From Acidobacteriota bacterium (GTDB lineage: Bacteria; Acidobacteriota; Terriglobia; Acidiferrales; UBA7541), in the NCBI GenBank assembly GCA_021818865.1, contig JAKASX010000017.1:1-46981 (forward strand): a DNA stretch of 46,981 nucleotides, read 5' to 3'. This document shows, in pieces, positions 35,548 to 44,050 of this stretch. The first letter of the stretch is position 1. The number at the start of each line of letters is the position of its first letter. The notes beneath the pieces were generated by a model. The model was not told where the DNA came from. It made no database searches and worked only from the letters and a program-made list of their open reading frames with translations. The position numbers and the translations under genes were made by a program.

Positions 35548-36045
35548 TTGACGCCAGAGGATTTCCGCACGCTCTTCGAATACAACGCCTGGGCCAATCG
35601 CCGGATCCTCGAGGCCTGCGTCGCGCTGCCATCGGAACAATTCACTCGGCCGCTCGGTTCGAGTTTCCCTTCGATTCGCGATACGCTCGCGCACGTCACC
35701 GCCGCCGAATGGATCTGGACCGAGCGGTGGCGCGGCGAATCGCCCGCGGCGCCGCCCGAGTGGGTGAAGTCGGCCGATGGAAAAGCTCTCGACGAGCGGC
35801 TGAGCGCGCTCGATCGCGAACTTCTGGAATTTGCCTCTCGGTTGAGCGGCGACGATCTCTCGCATCCGATCGCGTACCGCAATTTGTCGGGTGAATCCTC
35901 GTCGCAGCCGCTTTGGCAACCGCTGCAGCACCTGGCCAATCATTCCACCTATCATCGCGGACAGATCGTCACCATGCTTCGCCATGTTGGCGCGCAGGCG
36001 CCGCATACCGATCTGATCGTTTTCTACCGCGGGCGCGCGAAGTAG
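35548..36045 (+). CDS. DinB-fold (YfiT/DUF664-like) putative metalloenzyme
   Basis: 165 residues from TTG 35548, with AAGGGG eight bases upstream. The DinB four-helix bundle is recognisable: LFEYNAWANRRILEA at the N-terminus, a first metal ligand in DTLAHVTAAEWIW (H49) and the pair in HLANHSTYHRGQI (H132, H136). Members of this fold bind zinc or nickel and include thiol-S-transferases and uncharacterised stress genes. The gene sits between panB (58 bp upstream) and panC (20 bp downstream) in what looks like one transcript. A link with pantothenate metabolism is only suggested by position. Confidence 0.85.
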   Translation: MTPEDFRTLFEYNAWANRRILEACVALPSEQFTRPLGSSFPSIRDTLAHVTAAEWIWTERWRGESPAAPPEWVKSADGKALDERLSALDRELLEFASRLSGDDLSHPIAYRNLSGESSSQPLWQPLQHLANHSTYHRGQIVTMLRHVGAQAPHTDLIVFYRGRAK

Positions 36046-36065
36046 CAGCCCAGGCGAATCGCACC

Positions 36066-36938
36066 GTGGAATTGATCCATACCGTTGACTGGATGAAGCA
36101 AGTGGCGCGGCAGGCACGCGAGGAGGGCGCGATCGTGGGCCTGGTTCCGACGATGGGAGCGCTGCACGAAGGCCACCTGTCGCTCGTCCGCGCGGCGCGC
36201 GAACGGTGCTCGCGCGTGACGGTTTCGATTTTCGTCAATCCGAAACAGTTCGGGCCGAAGGAGGATTTTGGGCGCTATCCGCGCACGCTCGATCGCGATC
36301 GCGACCTGCTCGAATCGCTTCGCGTTGACGATTTGTTCGCGCCGCCAGCTGAAGAGATGTATCCGCGCGGGTTTTCCACCAACGTTGTCGTGGAGGGCCT
36401 GAGCGAACGGCTCGAGGGCCGATCGCGCCCCGGCCATTTCACCGGCGTCACGACCGTGGTTCTGAAGCTTCTTGAAATCGTCCAGCCCGCGTTCGCCTAT
36501 TTCGGCCGGAAAGACGCACAGCAGGCGCGGATCGTGCGGCAGATGGCGCGGGATCTGAATCTCGACGCCGAAATCGTCGTTTGCCCGATCGTGCGCGAAG
36601 CCGATGGACTGGCCCTCAGTTCGCGCAACGCCTATCTTGGCGAGGCCGAACGCCGCGCCGCCACCGTTCTCTCGCGTTCTCTCGGGGCCGCGCGGCAGAT
36701 GATCGAGCGGGGTGAGCGCAAGACGGCGCCGCTCGTCGAGCGAATCTCGGCAGAGCTCGCCGTCGAGCCGCTCGCAGCGGTGGATTATGCGGAAATTGTG
36801 GACGCGGAAACGTTCGAGCCGGTCGAGCGGTTGGGCCGGCCGGCCCTCGCCGTGCTCGCCGTTTTCATCGGCGCAACGCGGCTGATCGATAACATGCTGA
36901 TCGAGGAACGCGCCGGCGGGATCGTTTGCGAGCTGTAA
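36066..36938 (+). CDS. panC: Pantoate--beta-alanine ligase (pantothenate synthetase)
   Basis: 290 residues from GTG 36066; an ATG at 36093 would drop the first strand that the family has, so GTG is preferred. PanC joins pantoate and beta-alanine using ATP. Signature segments are VPTMGALHEGHLSLVRAA, SIFVNPKQFGPKEDFGRYPR, HFTGVTTVVLKLLEIVQP, AYFGRKDAQQARIVRQM and LSSRNAYL (KMSKS-like loop). It follows the DinB-fold gene by 20 bp and completes the panB-panC pathway pair. Confidence 0.95.
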   Translation: MELIHTVDWMKQVARQAREEGAIVGLVPTMGALHEGHLSLVRAARERCSRVTVSIFVNPKQFGPKEDFGRYPRTLDRDRDLLESLRVDDLFAPPAEEMYPRGFSTNVVVEGLSERLEGRSRPGHFTGVTTVVLKLLEIVQPAFAYFGRKDAQQARIVRQMARDLNLDAEIVVCPIVREADGLALSSRNAYLGEAERRAATVLSRSLGAARQMIERGERKTAPLVERISAELAVEPLAAVDYAEIVDAETFEPVERLGRPALAVLAVFIGATRLIDNMLIEERAGGIVCEL

Positions 36939-37001
36939 CGTCGATTTCCAGCAAGCGGGCGTTGCTGGCTGGTTCTTCGAAGCCCGACGCGCCGGTGTGC
37001 T

Positions 37002-37478
37002 TCACTTGGCCAGGTTTTTCAGCACTTCCAGCACTTCGGCGGCGTGGCCCTTCGATGGCGCCGATTCCCAAATGTGCCGCACCTTGCCGTCGGGACCGAT
37101 GAGCGTGGTGGAGCGCACGATGCCAAGCGCCGTTTTGCCCATGAAGTGCTTCAGCCGCCGCGCGCCGTAGGGTTCAATCGCCTGAAAGTCCGGATCGCTG
37201 AGCAGCATGAAATTCAGCTTGTATTTGTCGCGGAAGCGCGCCTGCGTTTCCACCTTGTCGCCGCTGCAGCCGGCGATCGCCGCGTTCAGCTTGGCGAATT
37301 CGGGTTTGGCGTCGCGAAACTCGGACGCTTCGTTGATTCAACCCGGCGTCAGGGCTTTGGGAAAGAAATAGAGCACCAGCCAGCGGCCGCGGAAATCGCG
37401 CAGGCCGATCTCCTGGCCGTCGGCGTCCTTCAGCCGGAAATCGGGCGCTGGATCGCCGGGCTTGAGTTTTTGTCCCAT
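37002..37478 (-). CDS. bcp: Bcp-type peroxiredoxin with TGA at the peroxidatic cysteine: probable selenoprotein
   Basis: Read through one in-frame TGA (codon 47, bases 37340-37338) the frame gives 158 residues, the normal Bcp/PrxQ length. The N-terminal part is PGDPAPDFRLKDADGQEIGL...WLVLYFFPKALTPG; next comes TGA; then INEASEFRD, KLNFMLLSDPDFQAIEPYGA and SFMGKT-like HFMGKTALGI to the stop at 37002. In Bcp the sequence is FYPK..TPGCT..AC..RD, so TGA replaces exactly the catalytic Cys. Both flanks keep full homology, arguing for selenocysteine rather than decay. The usual resolving Cys five residues later is Ser52; Cys71 (AGCSGD) is the only cysteine. ATG 37478 has GGGAG upstream and lies 29 bp after gatB, so it is probably co-transcribed. 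The protein would reduce hydroperoxides in the cytoplasm. Confidence 0.85.
37309..37328 (-). promoter_or_regulatory. Candidate bacterial SECIS hairpin of the peroxiredoxin gene
   Basis: On the minus strand GCGTC (37328-37324) pairs with GACGC (37313-37309), then, after a single bulged C (37314), CGA (37323-37321) pairs with TCG (37317-37315), closing the three-base loop GTT (37320-37318). The loop starts 17 nt after the TGA and its first base is G. Both fit the known bacterial SECIS rule (apical loop about 16-37 nt from UGA, G among its first two bases). In the frame it encodes ASEFRDA. Confidence 0.6.
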
Positions 37479-37507
37479 GGCGTTTCTCCCGCTCGCTCGG
37501 CGCGCGG

Positions 37508-38992
<1,485 letters not shown>

Positions 38993-39001
38993 AGTTTTCC
39001 G

Positions 39002-39007
39002 ATTATA
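39002..39007 (-). promoter_or_regulatory. Consensus -10 box TATAAT of gatB
   Basis: The minus strand reads TATAAT (39007-39002), ending nine bases before ATG 38992. No convincing -35 was found in register. The transcript would start at or within three bases of the ATG. Confidence 0.5.
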
Positions 39008-39067
39008 TCATCCGGTCAATCACGGCCACGCTGGGAGGCATGGGCTCTGCTTTCCGTCTCAAAACGG

Positions 39068-39180
39068 TGCTATCATCTAGTCGGTGCAGGGCCGACCCCT
39101 CCGAGCCGTCGCGACGTGCCCAGGCCCATTAGGCGTCGTTCGCCAAACCGCTGAGCTCGCAGGGGGAGGAGCGAAAGCGA
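39068..39180 (+). promoter_or_regulatory. Promoter and about 100-nt leader of a small membrane protein gene
   Basis: TGCTATCAT (39068-39076) is an extended -10 element. The leader that follows (about 39083-39180) is GC-rich, ends in a strong GGGGGAGG ribosome site (39161-39168) and contains several self-complementary blocks. I recognise no riboswitch or known RNA in it. Confidence 0.4.
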
Positions 39181-39456
39181 TTGACTCGCAAGCGCAGAGT
39201 GGCGATCAGCCTTCTCATCCTGGCGGCCATGGTGCTGCTTCTCGCGTTAAACCTGGACTACCTTACCGACATTGCGCTGGAGGTTTCCGTGCTGGCCTTC
39301 AGCGCCTATGCGGTTGCGATCTGGATATACCGGCGCAGCAAGGGCGAAAAGTCTGTGCCCTTCGAACGCTATTCCAAGAGCTTCCTCCGGTTTGCGCTCG
39401 ATGAGGATGAAGAAAAACCGGAAAAAGCAAACGACGTTCCGCAGTCCAAGAAATAG
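39181..39456 (+). CDS. Small membrane protein of unknown function
   Basis: 91 residues from TTG 39181, with GGGGGAGG 12-19 bases upstream. Two membrane helices are visible, VAISLLILAAMVLLLALNL (about 7-25) and IALEVSVLAFSAYAVAIWIY (about 31-50). A charged cytoplasmic tail follows (FERYSKSFLRFALDEDEEKP). No family is recognised. It has its own promoter, a signal-like first helix and a strong ribosome site, so it is likely expressed. It is convergent with the B12 receptor gene. Confidence 0.7.
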   Translation: MTRKRRVAISLLILAAMVLLLALNLDYLTDIALEVSVLAFSAYAVAIWIYRRSKGEKSVPFERYSKSFLRFALDEDEEKPEKANDVPQSKK

Positions 39457-39579
39457 AAGGAAAAGCGCATGAGGGGGGCAGCCATCCGGCCGCTCCCTGC
39501 AACAGACGGTGCCCTCTGCGCCCCTCCACGGCTCCAAAGCTAGAAATGAAACACCACCCCCTGGGCTCAGCACAAGCAT

Positions 39580-39633
39580 GGGCGGGTTCAAAACGCCCCT
39601 TTTGCGTCCCGGATGGACTTACCGGACCCGCCC
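39580..39633. other. Three-way-junction-like inverted-repeat element
   Basis: GGGCGGGT (39580-39587) pairs with ACCCGCCC (39626-39633), eight perfect base pairs. Inside are two small hairpins, ACGC/GCGT (39593-39596, 39604-39607; loop CCCTTTT) and CCGG/CCGG (39609-39612, 39622-39625). It lies in the 224-bp gap between convergent genes. It is not a tRNA: no anticodon arm or TTC arm. The rest of 39457-39680 shows no gene. Confidence 0.5.
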
Positions 39634-39680
39634 TTACGATGGCCGAGGCAGAAGAGGGTGATCAGAACCTTTGCTCAGAT

Positions 39681-41831
39681 TCATCTCCCTCCGCCCCAGC
39701 TATAGCGCAGTCCCACGCGATACGACACCGCGAGCGCCGGATAACCGAGCACGATTTGGTAGCGACGGTCGAACACATTGTCCACGCGCGCGTAGCTGCT
39801 CAGCCCGTTGCCCAGGCGCCAACTGGCGCCGAGGTTCACGATGAAATAGCTCGGCACGCTCGTCAATCCGAGTCCCAGGAAATCGCTGTCTGTTCGCCGG
39901 CCCACGTATTGCGCTTCGGCGTTCCAGTTCGTGCGTCCCACGGAAACGTTTGCCACCACGTTTGCAGCGTTCAGCGGACGCAAGAACAGCCGGTTGCCGG
40001 GCAATTCGGTGGGATCGGTCGCATTGGGGCTTCGTAAGACGAGCGTATTGTCGTAAGTGTAGTTCGCGTCGACGAGGAGCCAATGCGCCGGCTGCGATTC
40101 CACTCTCGCATTCGCCCCATAGGCGCGCGAGCGGTCCGTATTGAAGAACGTTCCCGTCCCATACGGGCAGGCCGAAGTGATCGAGCCGAAGCCGAAACTC
40201 ACGATGTCGTAGAACTCGTTGCGAAAGCCGTTGAGGCTAACGTGCACGCGGTCGGCCGCAAGCGTTTGATCCACGCCAGCGTCGAGCGTTTGGCTGCGCT
40301 CGGGCCGCAGCAGGGGATTACCGGGAAAACAGGGATCGTTCGAAAACGTATCGAGAAACGACGGCGCCTTGATGCCCCAACCGTAAGAGGCATACGCGCG
40401 CGTCGGGCCCCATTCGCGGCCGCCTTCGCGCAGCGCGTAGGAAAGGCCCATGCGCGGCACCACGCGCGTGCCGAAGCTGGCGTTGGCGTCGGCGCGAGCG
40501 CCAAGGACGGCGGTCAGCCGGCGCGTCGCCTGCACTTCGGCCTCGAAATAGCCGGCTTGGTTATTGCGCCGCGCGTGGACGCCGCCAAAATAGCCGTTTT
40601 CAATCTCGTATTCGTACCCGGCAGTCAGCGCGCCATCGCCGAAGAGGTAACTCGATTGCTCTTCGAAATCGAGCCGATTGTATTCGTTCCGCGTGGTGTA
40701 GATGGGCGGATCGGCGTAGGTTTCTCCCAGATAGGATTCGGCGGCGTCCAGATGGTGGTGCCAACGGCTTCCCGTCTGGAAGTCCCAGGCCAGATTCGCG
40801 GAAACGTCTTTCAGTGCGTCGTGCTGGTTCTGGTCGTAGGGCAAAAAAAGCGTTTGGCCGGCCACGCCGGCGTCGCTCGCGCTCGAGCGAGCGGCCAGGC
40901 GCAGGGTATCGGTCGGCGAGAAATGCCAGCCGAAATCGCCGGAAAGCGAATTGTCGCGGTAACGATCGTTCGGTCCCTGCCCCTGTGTTTCAAAGGACGC
41001 GATTCCCGCCGAATAATCCAGTTTCCCCGCGAGTCCGCTCAGGTTCGCGCCGGCATGCCAGGTGGAAAACTTGCCGCCGTCGGCGAACAGGTTGATACGC
41101 GGGCGCCGCGTCGTGCCGCGGCGCGTCAAAATCTGGATCACGCCGCTCATCGCGTCCGAGCCGAAAAGCGCGCTCGCGGCTCCGTGCACCACTTCCACTT
41201 TTTCCACGTTATCGAGCGTGAAATTCGAGAAATCCACCGCGCCGCCCGGCTCGTTCACCGGCGAGCCGTCCACGAGCACCTTGGTGAAATTGGAATTTCC
41301 GCCATCGAGGAAAAGAGACGTCGCGCCGCCCATCGGCCCAAGCTGCGAAATCGAGACGCCGGCAAGCGACGTGAGGAGCGGTGCGAGCCACGCATCGTGC
41401 CGCTGCTCGATTTCCTGCCGCGTGACCACGTCCACCGGCCCGACCGTGTCGGAAACGGGCACCGGTTCGGCTTCGGCTGTCACCGTCACCGTCGAAGCGA
41501 GCGGCCGCAGCGCCAGCCGTAAGTTCCAGACCATCCGCTGCCCTGCGGCGACCTCGATTCTTCGCTCGACCGGGGCGAAAGACGGATCGCTGATGCGAAC
41601 CAGATAGCGTCCAGCCGGAAGTCTCAGCGTGTACCGGCCGTCCGCCGAGGAAACGGCGCGATAGCTTAGCCCACGCGCGTCACCGCTGGCGACGATTGCC
41701 GCTCCGGCGATTGGCGCGCCGCTCGGATCGGCCAAAATTCCGGTGAGGCGCGCGGAACGCGCCGCGGCAAATATCGAAAATGGGAAGGAAAGCAGCAAAA
41801 GGAAGAAAACTGCCGGGCGTCGAACCAGCAT
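39681..41831 (-). CDS. btuB: BtuB-like TonB-dependent receptor for cobalamin
   Basis: 716 residues from ATG 41831, GAGGAGG ahead. A signal peptide (FFLLLLSFPFSIFAAARS) is followed by a carboxypeptidase-regulatory-like domain (about 27-105: RLTGILADPSGAPIAGAAI, GRYTLRLPAGRYLVRI), a feature not present in enteric BtuB. The plug (about 115-235) has PVDVVTRQEIEQ, LFLDGGNSNFTKVLVDGSPV and VEKVEVVHGAASALFGSDAM. A barrel follows to the C-terminus (YRVGLRYSWGGGR). The cobalamin assignment rests on the riboswitch directly upstream and on the btuDCF operon next to it; by sequence alone it is a BtuB/CirA-type receptor. Confidence 0.87.
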   Translation of the reverse strand: MLVRRPAVFFLLLLSFPFSIFAAARSARLTGILADPSGAPIAGAAIVASGDARGLSYRAVSSADGRYTLRLPAGRYLVRISDPSFAPVERRIEVAAGQRMVWNLRLALRPLASTVTVTAEAEPVPVSDTVGPVDVVTRQEIEQRHDAWLAPLLTSLAGVSISQLGPMGGATSLFLDGGNSNFTKVLVDGSPVNEPGGAVDFSNFTLDNVEKVEVVHGAASALFGSDAMSGVIQILTRRGTTRRPRINLFADGGKFSTWHAGANLSGLAGKLDYSAGIASFETQGQGPNDRYRDNSLSGDFGWHFSPTDTLRLAARSSASDAGVAGQTLFLPYDQNQHDALKDVSANLAWDFQTGSRWHHHLDAAESYLGETYADPPIYTTRNEYNRLDFEEQSSYLFGDGALTAGYEYEIENGYFGGVHARRNNQAGYFEAEVQATRRLTAVLGARADANASFGTRVVPRMGLSYALREGGREWGPTRAYASYGWGIKAPSFLDTFSNDPCFPGNPLLRPERSQTLDAGVDQTLAADRVHVSLNGFRNEFYDIVSFGFGSITSACPYGTGTFFNTDRSRAYGANARVESQPAHWLLVDANYTYDNTLVLRSPNATDPTELPGNRLFLRPLNAANVVANVSVGRTNWNAEAQYVGRRTDSDFLGLGLTSVPSYFIVNLGASWRLGNGLSSYARVDNVFDRRYQIVLGYPALAVSYRVGLRYSWGGGR

Positions 41832-41925
41832 CGCGATCCTCCTCTCTCGCCCGCGCGAGAGTTGAAGGTTGTTCCGGCGTACCGATGGCCCAACGGGCTA
41901 CTGGCTTTCGCCGGAATGGGGGCTT

Positions 41926-42100
41926 CGCCGGTCTCCTGGCTTGGCGGCGTGTTCCTGCCGAAGTGCCTTCCCGGCTCAAGGGAGCCAGTGGCGCTTCGCA
42001 CGTTCGCGTATCGCCTTACAGTCGCGCGGCGGCGACGGCATTGCACCGTCTTCCCGTGCACGAAGCTCCGGGTGAATGAGACGACGCTCGGTGCCGGAAC
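41926..42100 (-). ncRNA. Cobalamin riboswitch upstream of the btuB-like gene
   Basis: The minus strand shows the aptamer core in order: GGGAAGACGGTGCAATGCCG, GCGCGACTGTAAGGCG, GCCACTGG, a hairpin (CTCCCTTGAG), GGGAAGGC and the B12-box end GCCAGGAGACCGGC (to 41926). A -10 box TATAAA lies at 42158-42153. Between aptamer and gene, TTCCGGCG can pair with CGCCGGAA. A second hairpin, CTCTCGC/GCGAGAG (about 41840-41858), abuts the ribosome site GAGGAGG. This suggests control of translation initiation; no T-run terminator is present. Cobalamin would repress the receptor. Confidence 0.92.
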
Positions 42101-42164
42101 GTTTCCGGCCAAACGCCGCGGGTTTGCGGATCGAGCAAAATCGGGTTCGCGTTTTATACCGTTT

Positions 42165-43028
42165 CTATTCCGCTCTCACCTCCAACAAAATTCTGGGCCG
42201 GCCGCTTGCGCCCGGTTCGACGCGCAGCGGCGCGGCAAACACTTCGCGCAGCACCGCTTCCTGGAAGACTTCGCTTGGTTTTCCCGTACCCAACGCGCGG
42301 CCGCGGTGCATGAGCACCACCTGATCGGCGAATTCGGCAGCCAGCCCAAGTTCGTGCGTCACCACGACGATCGTCGCGCGACCGCTGGCGGCGAGCGCGG
42401 CCAGTTGCCGCAGCAATTCCACCTGGCCGCCGATATCGAGGTGCAGCGTCGGCTCGTCGAGCAGGAGCAGCAGCGGCTGCTGCGCCAGGGCCCGCGCCAG
42501 CACCACGCGCTGCTTTTCGCCGCCGGAAATTTCGTGCATCCAGCGCTCCGCCAGGTGCGCGCCGCCCACCTGTTCGAGCGCTCTCATGGCCAGTCCCAGA
42601 TCGTCGGTGGAGGGAAAATGCAGCCGCCGGCTGTAGGGATAGCGTCCCTGCAAAACGTATTCGACCGCGCTCATCGGGAATACGAGCGGGCTTTCCTGCT
42701 GCACCACCGCGATTCGCTGCGCGCGCGTTCGTGCGTCCAGCCGGTCCAGCGCGACGCCGTCCAGCTCCACGTGCCCGGCGAGCGGCCGCAGAAGGCCGGA
42801 AAGCAGGCGCAGCAGCGTGGTTTTGCCGCTGGCGTTCGGCCCGACGATCATCAGCAGCTCGCCACGCCGCGCGCGGAAGCTCACCGGCTCCAGCGTGAAG
42901 CGCGGCGCTTCGCTGCGGCCGGCATGATAGGCGTAGCTCAGGTGCTCGACGAGCAACCGCGGCGGCTCGCCAGGCGTCACCGCCGGCGTTGTGCCCGCAT
43001 TCGGCAGCGGCGTTGCCGTCTCGCTCAT
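42165..43028 (-). CDS. btuD: ABC transporter ATP-binding protein for cobalamin (BtuD-like)
   Basis: 287 residues from ATG 43028, which overlaps the btuC stop by four bases (ATGA). Motifs: Walker A GPNASGKTT, Q-loop VVQQESPLV, signature ISGGEKQRVVLARAL, Walker B LLLLLDEPTLHLD and switch His in VVTHELG. The family is the FecE/BtuD group of iron-siderophore/haem/B12 importers. The B12 assignment comes from the riboswitches at both ends of the locus. It is the last gene of btuF-btuC-btuD; btuB follows with its own promoter and riboswitch. Confidence 0.92.
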   Translation of the reverse strand: MSETATPLPNAGTTPAVTPGEPPRLLVEHLSYAYHAGRSEAPRFTLEPVSFRARRGELLMIVGPNASGKTTLLRLLSGLLRPLAGHVELDGVALDRLDARTRAQRIAVVQQESPLVFPMSAVEYVLQGRYPYSRRLHFPSTDDLGLAMRALEQVGGAHLAERWMHEISGGEKQRVVLARALAQQPLLLLLDEPTLHLDIGGQVELLRQLAALAASGRATIVVVTHELGLAAEFADQVVLMHRGRALGTGKPSEVFQEAVLREVFAAPLRVEPGASGRPRILLEVRAE

Positions 43029-44050
43029 CCCATCTTCCTTCGCAGCAGATAAATGAAAACCGGCGCGCCCGCAATCGCCGTCATCGCGCCCACCGGCAAT
43101 TCCGTCGGCGCGATCACCGTCCGCGCCAGCGTATCGGCGATGATCAGCGCGATAGCGCCACCAAGCGCCGACGCCGGAATCAGCAGCCGGTAATCGGAGC
43201 CGAACAGCATTCGCATCACGTGTGGCACCAGCAGCCCGATGTAACCGATCGCCCCGCTCACCGAAACCGCCAGCGCCGTGAGCAGCGATCCGGCCAGATA
43301 CACCACCAGCTTCACCCGGCTCACGTTCACGCCCAAATGCATCGCTTCCTGTTCGCCGGCGGCCAGCAGGTTCAAATCGGCCGCCGTGGTGTAAACGCCG
43401 CCGATCGTCATCCACGCCACCAGCATCAGCCAGCCCGTTCGCATCGGCAACGGCGACGACAAATCGCCCATCAGCCAGAACGCCATTCCGCGCAGGTCGC
43501 GTCCCGGCAGCGAAGCCATCAGGAACATGATCACCGCCGAAAAAAACGACGCGGTGATGATTCCCGCGAGCAGCAGCGTGAAGCTATCAAGCTGGCCGTG
43601 CCTGCGGCCCAGAAAATAGACCGCACCGACCGTCAGCAATGCACCGGCAAACGCGGCCGCCATCGTGCCGATCGTCGTTCGCGGCTCGACGAGGAGGGCC
43701 AGAATCGCCCCCAGCGCGGCGCCGCTCGAAACACCCAGCACGTAGGGATCGGCCAGCGGATTTCGCAAGAGCGCCTGAAATCCCGCTCCCGCCACGGAAA
43801 GCGACGCGCCCACCAGCAGCGCCAGCAGCACGCGCGGCAGCCGCAAATCCAGCACGATCATCCGGCAATCGGCCGTCATGTGGGCTGTATTGCCGGTGGC
43901 GGCTTCCACCAGACACGCGCCCACTTGCGGCGTCGAAATCGAAACGGCGCCCAGCCGCAGCGAAATGACGGCGACCACGAGCAGAAGCAGCGCCAGCAGC
44001 AACGTCACTCCGATTACTCTGCGTGAAGTCAGCGGTTTCGACGGGCTCAC
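43025..44050 (-). CDS. btuC: Cobalamin ABC transporter permease (BtuC-like, FecCD family)
   Basis: 341 residues from GTG 44050, overlapping the btuF stop (GTGA). About ten membrane helices, typical of FecCD permeases. Family segments are LRLPRVLLALLVGASLSVAG, GAGFQALLRNPLADPYVLGV, GAALGAILALL, GAIGYIGLLVPHVMRMLFG and GAIALIIADTLARTV, ending in PVFIYLLRRKMG. It forms the inner-membrane channel with BtuD and receives cobalamin from BtuF. Its four-base overlaps on both sides indicate translational coupling. Confidence 0.93.
   Translation of the reverse strand: MSPSKPLTSRRVIGVTLLLALLLLVVAVISLRLGAVSISTPQVGACLVEAATGNTAHMTADCRMIVLDLRLPRVLLALLVGASLSVAGAGFQALLRNPLADPYVLGVSSGAALGAILALLVEPRTTIGTMAAAFAGALLTVGAVYFLGRRHGQLDSFTLLLAGIITASFFSAVIMFLMASLPGRDLRGMAFWLMGDLSSPLPMRTGWLMLVAWMTIGGVYTTAADLNLLAAGEQEAMHLGVNVSRVKLVVYLAGSLLTALAVSVSGAIGYIGLLVPHVMRMLFGSDYRLLIPASALGGAIALIIADTLARTVIAPTELPVGAMTAIAGAPVFIYLLRRKMG

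Noticed and set aside
37002-37253. An independent 83-residue gene starting at ATG 37253
   Set aside because: It is only the C-terminal half of a peroxiredoxin and lacks the catalytic segment. The upstream half lies in the same frame behind the TGA with its own ATG and ribosome site.
37338-37340. Nonsense mutation or pseudogene as explanation of the TGA
   Set aside because: Not excluded, but less likely: the codon is exactly the catalytic position, the rest of the frame is intact and a SECIS-like hairpin follows. Genome-wide sel genes would decide.
39580-39633. A tRNA gene at the cloverleaf-like element
   Set aside because: 54 nt is too short, and there is no anticodon stem of five base pairs, no TTCRA loop and no CCA-proximal layout.
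43029-43415. N-terminal extension of btuD to 43415
   Set aside because: It overlaps btuC in another frame. ATG 43028 gives the four-base overlap typical of this operon and a normal ABC N-terminus.
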